Shown: positions 58,574-64,000 of the stretch, piece after piece
Layout: each line of letters opens with the position of its first letter
Numbering within the stretch: the first letter of the stretch is position 1
Source of the DNA: Litorilituus sp.
Lineage (GTDB): Bacteria; Pseudomonadota; Gammaproteobacteria; Enterobacterales; Alteromonadaceae
Length of the DNA: 64,000 bases
Assembly (NCBI GenBank): GCA_030754235.1
Contig: JASMAS010000076.1
Span: 62,001 to 126,000 of the forward strand
Reading direction: 5' to 3'
Program-made: the position numbers and the translations under genes
The notes under the pieces: generated by a model
The model's database searches: none
The model's input: only the letters and a program-made list of their open reading frames with translations
Told to the model about the DNA's origin: nothing

Positions 58574-59827
58574 CTATTTTTCAACCTTTAGTATGTTTGG
58601 TGTTGCAATCGCTTGTAAGTCGCCGTCTCGAGATTGGCTAAATAAAATATTGTTCACCACGGTCGGAGTTGAATGAAGACCACTGCCGTCCACCTGATGA
58701 CGAGCAACTATTTCGCCTGACTCTTGACTTAACCAATGTAAGTAGCCTTCAAAATCACCGACAACGACATAATCATCAATGATTGCAGGACCAGTAACAC
58801 CACGATTAGTCAGTGCAAGGTTACTCCAACGTTCTATACCATTTACTCTATCAATCGCAAAAACATGTCCACGTAAATTGGTTAGGAAAATGGTATTACG
58901 ATAAATAGCTATTTGACGATATGATGAGTATTGGCGTTTCCACAAAATACGCCCACTCTTAAGCTCAATAGCTGCTAGGTTGCCGCGCGAAGAAACTGCA
59001 TAAATTTTGTCACCGAAAATGACTGGTGTACTATCGACATCAATCACTCGCTCCAGTTCAGTTGAACCAGCTGTTTCTCCAATTTCGGTTGACCAACCTT
59101 GCTGCCCTTTTTCAAGTAGATAAACATCAACACTTCCCTTACCCGAACCTATAACCACACCGCCAGATGCAATAACAGGAGCACTGATACCGCGTAAGGT
59201 CAAGGCAGGAACATCTTGTTCTACAGTCCAAAGTACTTTGCCATCTTCAGCATTAAGTCCCATCATAATTCCAGATGCACTATTGACTACGACAATGCCA
59301 GAATCAATTGCCGGGGCATTTATCACTTCACCTTTGATGGTAACTTGCCAAACAACATCGCCCGTTTGTGCATCTAAAGCGAATAATTTACCATTTTCAC
59401 TACCGATAAAAACTTTATTTGAACCTGCAATAGGACCACCAGAAAGTAATGCGGATGTTTTGCTATCCCAAAAATTTCTCTCCCCGTTGATGTCACTTAA
59501 GTCAGCTTGCCACAATTTATCGCCTGTTTTTGCTTCAAAAGCAATGACATCACCAGATCTACTGGCACTATAAATATTACCGTAAGCCGAAACAGGTTTT
59601 AGTCTAGAAAAGTAATCTTCACTACCATCACCAACATTTTCTTGCCAAAGTACTTTAGCCTCAAACTGTGAGTCTACTTGTGTTAATTCAGCAACGAGCT
59701 CTACATCATCTACTTCGTCATCGGTAGAAGAACAGCTAAACAAGACACCTGAAAGTAAAAAAACAGCCAATAATTTGTGATGTTTTTTTGCCAAGATAAG
59801 AGCTGATTTTTGCTTATAAAATGCCAT
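58574..59827 (-). CDS. bamB: Outer-membrane assembly lipoprotein BamB
   Basis: Part of the BAM complex that inserts beta-barrel proteins in the outer membrane. A lipoprotein signal (LLAVFLLSGVLFSCSSTDDE; lipidated Cys near 32) is followed by an acidic linker and eight beta-propeller blades of the PQQ type (for example VIAFEAKTGDKLWQADLSD, LFALDAQTGDVVWQVTIKG). 417 aa compares with 392 in E. coli, the extra lying in the acidic N-terminal part. It follows yfgM after nine bases. Confidence 0.96.
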   Translation of the reverse strand: MAFYKQKSALILAKKHHKLLAVFLLSGVLFSCSSTDDEVDDVELVAELTQVDSQFEAKVLWQENVGDGSEDYFSRLKPVSAYGNIYSASRSGDVIAFEAKTGDKLWQADLSDINGERNFWDSKTSALLSGGPIAGSNKVFIGSENGKLFALDAQTGDVVWQVTIKGEVINAPAIDSGIVVVNSASGIMMGLNAEDGKVLWTVEQDVPALTLRGISAPVIASGGVVIGSGKGSVDVYLLEKGQQGWSTEIGETAGSTELERVIDVDSTPVIFGDKIYAVSSRGNLAAIELKSGRILWKRQYSSYRQIAIYRNTIFLTNLRGHVFAIDRVNGIERWSNLALTNRGVTGPAIIDDYVVVGDFEGYLHWLSQESGEIVARHQVDGSGLHSTPTVVNNILFSQSRDGDLQAIATPNILKVEK

Positions 59828-59836
59828 TCAATAACC

Positions 59837-60502
59837 TTACTTAGCTGCTTCTTCAATGAGTGCTGTTGCAGGTAAATTAACTGCGGTTGCTAAATCATCT
59901 AGTTTCATTTGCAAATTTGGACTACTCGATAACCCGTTTGCCGCAATGGCTGCTTGGTATGCAGTACGTGCCAACTCTTTTTTACCTTGTAGTAAATAGG
60001 TATCACCTTTGGTTTCTTCTATTGCAGCGGTGAACGACTCAGGTAAAGGTTTTGCTAAAGTTGCTAATGCTTGTTCATACTGTGCTTGTTGTATTTGAAT
60101 ACGAGCAAGGCGCAAGCTAGCAATACCTTTAATGCCGTCACTCGGAGCGCTTGCAATTGCTGCGCTCAGTTGAGCTTGTACTTCTGCCCAATTTTTACTG
60201 CTAGCCGCTTCTTTTGCTAAGGCTAGTGCAGTAAGAGATGCATAACTTGTTTCTGAATTTTCATTAATAAATGCTTGGGCATTTTTATTAAAAGCGCCTT
60301 TATCTTCAGTCGCACTCTCAACTAATGCTTGATAACTATCAGCAATTGACAATTCGTTTTCCAACTGATTTTCTTTATAAAAATTAAAGCCGATAAAGCC
60401 AGCAAAACCAAGTACGACACCAGCAATAATCATATTACCGTTTTCTTGCCAATAACCTTTAATTGCTTCTACTTGTTGTTCTTCTGTTTGATAAATTTCC
60501 AC
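59837..60502 (-). CDS. yfgM: YfgM-like translocon/BAM-associated TPR protein
   Basis: 221-aa inner-membrane protein with one helix (NMIIAGVVLGFAGFIGFNFY) and a periplasmic TPR-like region; in E. coli it associates with SecYEG and helps periplasmic chaperones. Visible TPR helices include GIASLRLARIQIQQAQYEQALATL and GDTYLLQGKKELARTAYQAAI. It lies between hisS (23 bases upstream) and bamB (nine bases downstream), the same order as in E. coli. Confidence 0.93.
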   Translation of the reverse strand: MEIYQTEEQQVEAIKGYWQENGNMIIAGVVLGFAGFIGFNFYKENQLENELSIADSYQALVESATEDKGAFNKNAQAFINENSETSYASLTALALAKEAASSKNWAEVQAQLSAAIASAPSDGIKGIASLRLARIQIQQAQYEQALATLAKPLPESFTAAIEETKGDTYLLQGKKELARTAYQAAIAANGLSSSPNLQMKLDDLATAVNLPATALIEEAAK

Positions 60503-60525
60503 TTCTTCACCTTCGACTATACGTC

Positions 60526-61806
60526 TTAAATTAATGTCATTAATAAATCTGGTATTTGTTCAAATGCCAGATTTTGTTGTGCTTGTTGACCACGTAAATA
60601 CTTAACCATGACTTTTTGCTCGGCTATTTCGTTATCACCTAGTATTAACGCAATTTGCGCATTAGATTTATCCGCGCGCTTTAATTGTTTCTTCATGTTG
60701 CCGCCACCACAGTGACATTGCAAGCGAATATCAGGCACTTGATCACGCCACTGCTCCGCTAACTGATTAGCCGCAATTTGTGCTGCATCACCTAAAATGA
60801 CAATATAGGCATCGACTTGAGGGCGCACATTAGTCACTTTTTCTAGGCTAGTTAGCATCAAGATCAAACGTTCAATACCTAATGCAAAACCAAAACCGGG
60901 AGTTGCTTTACCACCAAGTTGCTCAACTAAACCATCGTAACGACCGCCTGCACAAATAGTGCCTTGAGCGCCCAAACTGCTAGTTACCCATTCAAACACT
61001 GTGCGATTATAATAATCTAAGCCACGTACTAAGCGTTCATTTAAGACGTAATTAACACCAAATGCATCTAATCGCTGACAAAGGCTAGCAAAATGTGCTT
61101 TGGTGTCTTCACCAAAGTAGTCTGATAGCTTTGGTGCATCCACAAGTGCCTCTTGTACTTGTGGATTTTTACTATCTAATACCCGCAACGGGTTAGTATG
61201 CATACGACGCTTAGCATCTTCATCTAATAATGCTTCACGTTCCGTTAAATATGCCACTAACGCTTCTCGGTAATTGGCACGTTCTTCATTGCTACCTAAC
61301 GAGTTCAACTCTAGTGTGACAAATTCATTGATGCCAAGTTCCTTCCATAAACGAGAAGTGAGTAAAATAACTTCTGCATCAATATCAGGGGTATCTATAC
61401 CAAAGGCCTCTAGACCAAATTGGTGGAATTGACGATAGCGACCTTTTTGTGGTCTTTCATGGCGAAACATCGGCCCCATATACCACAAACGCTGCTCTTG
61501 GTTATAAAGTAATCCGTGTTGATTACCTGCACGTACACAACTTGCCGTGCCTTCTGGTCGCAATGTTAAGCTGTCACCATTGCGATCATCAAAGGTGTAC
61601 ATTTCTTTTTCAACAATGTCAGTGACTTCGCCAATTGAGCGTTTGAATAACGCTGTCGACTCAACAATTGGCATACGAATTTCTGCAAAACCATAATTAC
61701 TGGCCACTCGGCGTAACACCGATTCTACCATTTGCCAAATATTGGTTTCGCTTGGCAAGCAATCATTCATACCTCGAATGGCTTGTAATGTCTTATTCTT
61801 TGACAC
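60526..61806 (-). CDS. hisS: Histidyl-tRNA synthetase
   Basis: Charges tRNA-His. 426 aa (E. coli 424) with class II synthetase motifs: motif 2 [22 protein letters not shown], the histidine loops [15 protein letters not shown] and [15 protein letters not shown], and motif 3 [11 protein letters not shown]. The start codon is GTG, with GAGAA ten bases upstream. The C-terminal anticodon-binding domain has [11 protein letters not shown]. It is followed by yfgM-bamB-der. Confidence 0.98.
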   Translation of the reverse strand: MSKNKTLQAIRGMNDCLPSETNIWQMVESVLRRVASNYGFAEIRMPIVESTALFKRSIGEVTDIVEKEMYTFDDRNGDSLTLRPEGTASCVRAGNQHGLLYNQEQRLWYMGPMFRHERPQKGRYRQFHQFGLEAFGIDTPDIDAEVILLTSRLWKELGINEFVTLELNSLGSNEERANYREALVAYLTEREALLDEDAKRRMHTNPLRVLDSKNPQVQEALVDAPKLSDYFGEDTKAHFASLCQRLDAFGVNYVLNERLVRGLDYYNRTVFEWVTSSLGAQGTICAGGRYDGLVEQLGGKATPGFGFALGIERLILMLTSLEKVTNVRPQVDAYIVILGDAAQIAANQLAEQWRDQVPDIRLQCHCGGGNMKKQLKRADKSNAQIALILGDNEIAEQKVMVKYLRGQQAQQNLAFEQIPDLLMTLI

Positions 61807-61940
61807 TTAGTTATTCTCTTTTAATTTGAAATAGCGTGTAAAGGTGTTTTCATCTACAGCAAACACTGATAATTTTTTTTGTAGCGCGCATTGTACCTAA
61901 TAAACGTTACCTAATAAACAAGCACAATAAACAAACAGAG

Positions 61941-63062
61941 TTAGTCATCTATTTTTTTTACCGCAATTTGATTTGATTCATCTAACATTCTGGCTTTATT
62001 TCGAATGCGCTGCTCAAGCTGATCAACTAAATCTGTATTATCAAAACGCTCTTTTTGGCGGATACCGTCTAGATAGTAGCCACTTTTTTTATTACCACCT
62101 GTTAAACCTAAGTCTGACACCATCGCTTCGCCTGGACCATTAACGATACAGCCAATAATTGAGACATCCATTGGCGTCATAATATCTTCGATACGCTGCT
62201 CTAGAGCATTTACGGTGGCAACAACATCAAACTCCTGTCTTGAGCAACTTGGACAAGCAATTAAGTTAATGCCTCGGCTACGCAGTTTTAACGATTTTAA
62301 AATATCAAAACCCACTTTAATTTCTTCTACTGGATCAGCAGCCAATGAAACGCGCAAAGTATCGCCAATGCCTTGAGATAAAAGCAAGCCTAGTCCAACG
62401 GAAGATTTAACAGCGCCAGAGCGTAAACCACCCGCTTCGGTAATACCAAGATGCAATGGATTATCAATTTGTTTTGCTAATAATCGATAAGACTCAACAG
62501 CAAGAAAGACATCTGAGGCTTTAACGCTGACTTTAAATTGATCAAAATTTAGCCTATCAAGGATATCAACATGACGCATAGCAGACTCTAATAAAGCTTC
62601 AGGGGTTGGCTCTGTATATTTTTCTTGAATGTCTTTTTCTAGCGAGCCTCCATTAACACCGATACGAATAGGTATATTTTTATCTCGTGCACACTCAACC
62701 ACACTTCTTACCCTATCTTCACGGCCAATATTACCCGGATTAATGCGTAAACAGTCGGCGCCATATTCTGCTACTTTAAGGGCAATTCGATAATCAAAAT
62801 GAATATCAGTGACTAACGGCACACTCACTTGTTGCTTGATTTGACGAAATGCTTGCGCAGCATCCATGGTTGGCACACTAACACGAACAATATCCGCGCC
62901 CACCGCTTCTAAAGCTTTTATTTGCGCGACTGTTGCCGCCACATCGGTCGTTTCAGTGTTAGTCATCGATTGAACCGTAATTGGCGCATCACCGCCAACA
63001 GGCACATTACCCACCATAATTTGGCGAGATTTACGACGAATAATAGGAGATTCTTTAAACAT
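61941..63062 (-). CDS. ispG: Flavodoxin/ferredoxin-dependent HMBPP synthase
   Basis: Iron-sulphur enzyme of the MEP isoprenoid pathway (GcpE). 373 aa (E. coli 372). Cluster ligands are in [11 protein letters not shown] (two cysteines) and [10 protein letters not shown]. The barrel part starts [12 protein letters not shown] and has [13 protein letters not shown] and [13 protein letters not shown]. It lies between rodZ and hisS as usual. Confidence 0.98.
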   Translation of the reverse strand: MFKESPIIRRKSRQIMVGNVPVGGDAPITVQSMTNTETTDVAATVAQIKALEAVGADIVRVSVPTMDAAQAFRQIKQQVSVPLVTDIHFDYRIALKVAEYGADCLRINPGNIGREDRVRSVVECARDKNIPIRIGVNGGSLEKDIQEKYTEPTPEALLESAMRHVDILDRLNFDQFKVSVKASDVFLAVESYRLLAKQIDNPLHLGITEAGGLRSGAVKSSVGLGLLLSQGIGDTLRVSLAADPVEEIKVGFDILKSLKLRSRGINLIACPSCSRQEFDVVATVNALEQRIEDIMTPMDVSIIGCIVNGPGEAMVSDLGLTGGNKKSGYYLDGIRQKERFDNTDLVDQLEQRIRNKARMLDESNQIAVKKIDD

Positions 63063-63108
63063 AACTTTTCTTTACTAATAATCAGAATTTAATTCTTCAC
63101 CTAAGTAA

Positions 63109-64000
63109 TTAATCCAAGGTGAGAGGCAAAGTAAACTTGGCAATATTACCAACATTAAATGGCGACATATTAATTGTCTGACCATTAAAAACAATTGCAG
63201 CTAATTCCGGCTTCCCTAGGGTCACTTTGAAAGGAGCCTTACCTGAAATGGTCATGACATAACCAGACTTTTTAACACCCCAAGCGATTCGTTCTCCTGT
63301 GGCATCATAAATATTTACCCAACAATCACCGGAAAAAGTAAACACAGCGCTACTAATGCTGGCTTCATCAGGCTGACTTTTTTGCTGTTTAACTTGGACA
63401 CTTGATTCAACAAAGGTGGTTGCAGAGTTTACCTTATTGGTCAGGCCTGGCATCACGTTTTCAACCCTTTGAATTTTCTTGCCCTTCGCCTTTTCACCAT
63501 CAAGGCTGTTTTTCGCTATACTCATTTTAGCCGGTTCAGTAACGATAGTCTTTGTTACATCACTTTCATTGGCAACACGAATCACAGGTTCATCTTCTGC
63601 CGATTGTTGGAACCACCACACCACCATAAGACCCAACAAAATAGCGGCGATGAAATAACTAAGCCACATTAATCGACTATGCTCAGCTTGCTTTTCTGTT
63701 AAGTTTGAAAAGCTCTGCATTTCACTGCGCTGTGTTTTTGCAACCCCTAATAAATCATAAGCAGCTATGACTTCGTCAATATCCACAGTAACCAATTTGG
63801 CATAATTTCGTAAATAACCGCGATTAAAGGTAGCGGGTAGCGAATGGTCAAAAATATCCTTTTCGATATCTGTAACAAGATTTAATCTAAAATTAAGTCT
63901 ATCGGCCACTTGTTGCTGTGTTAATGATATTTTTTTTCTCGCTTCACTTAATATTTGTCCCGGGCCGACAACAATTATATCTTCGCCAAGTTCATCAATT
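63109..64000 (-). CDS. rodZ: Cytoskeleton protein RodZ, 5' end outside window
   Basis: Cell-shape protein that links MreB to the membrane. The frame stays open to the right edge (residues such as GPGQILSEARKKISLTQQQ before position 63909), so a GTG at 63909 is internal and the true start lies beyond 64000. An N-terminal helix-turn-helix (Cro-like) is followed by a basic region, the membrane helix (LSYFIAAILLGLMVVWW, near 63590-63660) and a C-terminal DUF4115 domain (SGDCWVNIYDATGERIAWGVKKSG). ispG follows 46 bases downstream. Confidence 0.95.
   Translation of the reverse strand, partial: IDELGEDIIVVGPGQILSEARKKISLTQQQVADRLNFRLNLVTDIEKDIFDHSLPATFNRGYLRNYAKLVTVDIDEVIAAYDLLGVAKTQRSEMQSFSNLTEKQAEHSRLMWLSYFIAAILLGLMVVWWFQQSAEDEPVIRVANESDVTKTIVTEPAKMSIAKNSLDGEKAKGKKIQRVENVMPGLTNKVNSATTFVESSVQVKQQKSQPDEASISSAVFTFSGDCWVNIYDATGERIAWGVKKSGYVMTISGKAPFKVTLGKPELAAIVFNGQTINMSPFNVGNIAKFTLPLTLD

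Overview
The window is AT-rich DNA from a marine gammaproteobacterium, most probably Colwellia or a close relative in the Alteromonadales. The evidence for this is the order rodZ-ispG-hisS-yfgM-bamB-der and the guaBA/xseA arrangement, protein lengths close to those of E. coli, small protein families typical of Alteromonadales, and integron attC-like sites beside cassette-type genes. The taxonomic call is inference from gene content; no 16S or tRNA gene is present.

Layout. 1-1917 looks like a remnant of a chromosomal integron array: a spare peptide deformylase, a parDE toxin-antitoxin pair and a periplasmic peroxiredoxin, with two attC-like sites in opposite orientations. 1918-4548 holds a strong hairpin and a Fur-boxed TonB-dependent receptor. 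4858-8151 is a peroxide-defence block (ahpC-ahpF, divergent oxyR). 8159-12971 holds a DUF808 membrane protein, an S10 serine carboxypeptidase and a chemoreceptor.

13191-33978 is a large nitrate/nitric oxide respiration island. It contains norCB, a PqqD-like protein, a small membrane protein, a fused PP2C phosphatase/serine-threonine kinase, three nitrate/nitrite (NNP) transporters, narXL, narK, narGHJI and a parvulin isomerase. The promoters carry FNR/DNR-type boxes (TTGAT-N4-ATCAA) before norC, narK and (imperfect) narG. A related TTGAC-N4-GTCAA box lies between the two divergent transporters, and a 7-2-7 NarL-type site lies before narK. Together these indicate control by oxygen and nitrate or nitric oxide. 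The narG-narH junction contains a chimaeric duplication (a 31-codon ORF) that looks like the scar of an earlier tandem narGH duplication.

34299-43636 has an AsmA-like protein, a Fur-boxed small gene plus fumC, a cyanide-insensitive-type bd oxidase (cydAB) with a GbsR/MarR-like regulator behind a perfect FNR box, a decayed transposase, a GntR regulator, a nitroreductase and an HPP-family membrane protein. 43816-50897 holds small conserved proteins, a RecQ-family helicase, RidA, a DUF2959 lipoprotein, an SPFH/NfeD pair and a shortened HTH protein. 51309-64000 is core genome: guaBA, xseA, a PilZ protein, der, bamB, yfgM, hisS, ispG and the edge-truncated rodZ.

How it works together: the cell can respire nitrate (Nar), remove nitric oxide (cNor), run a bd oxidase at low or poisoned oxygen, and protect itself from peroxide (Ahp/OxyR) and iron limitation (Fur targets, iron-free fumarase). 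The least understood parts are the kinase/phosphatase-PqqD-membrane protein group inside the nitrate island, the inverted attC pair around parDE, and the narG/H scar.
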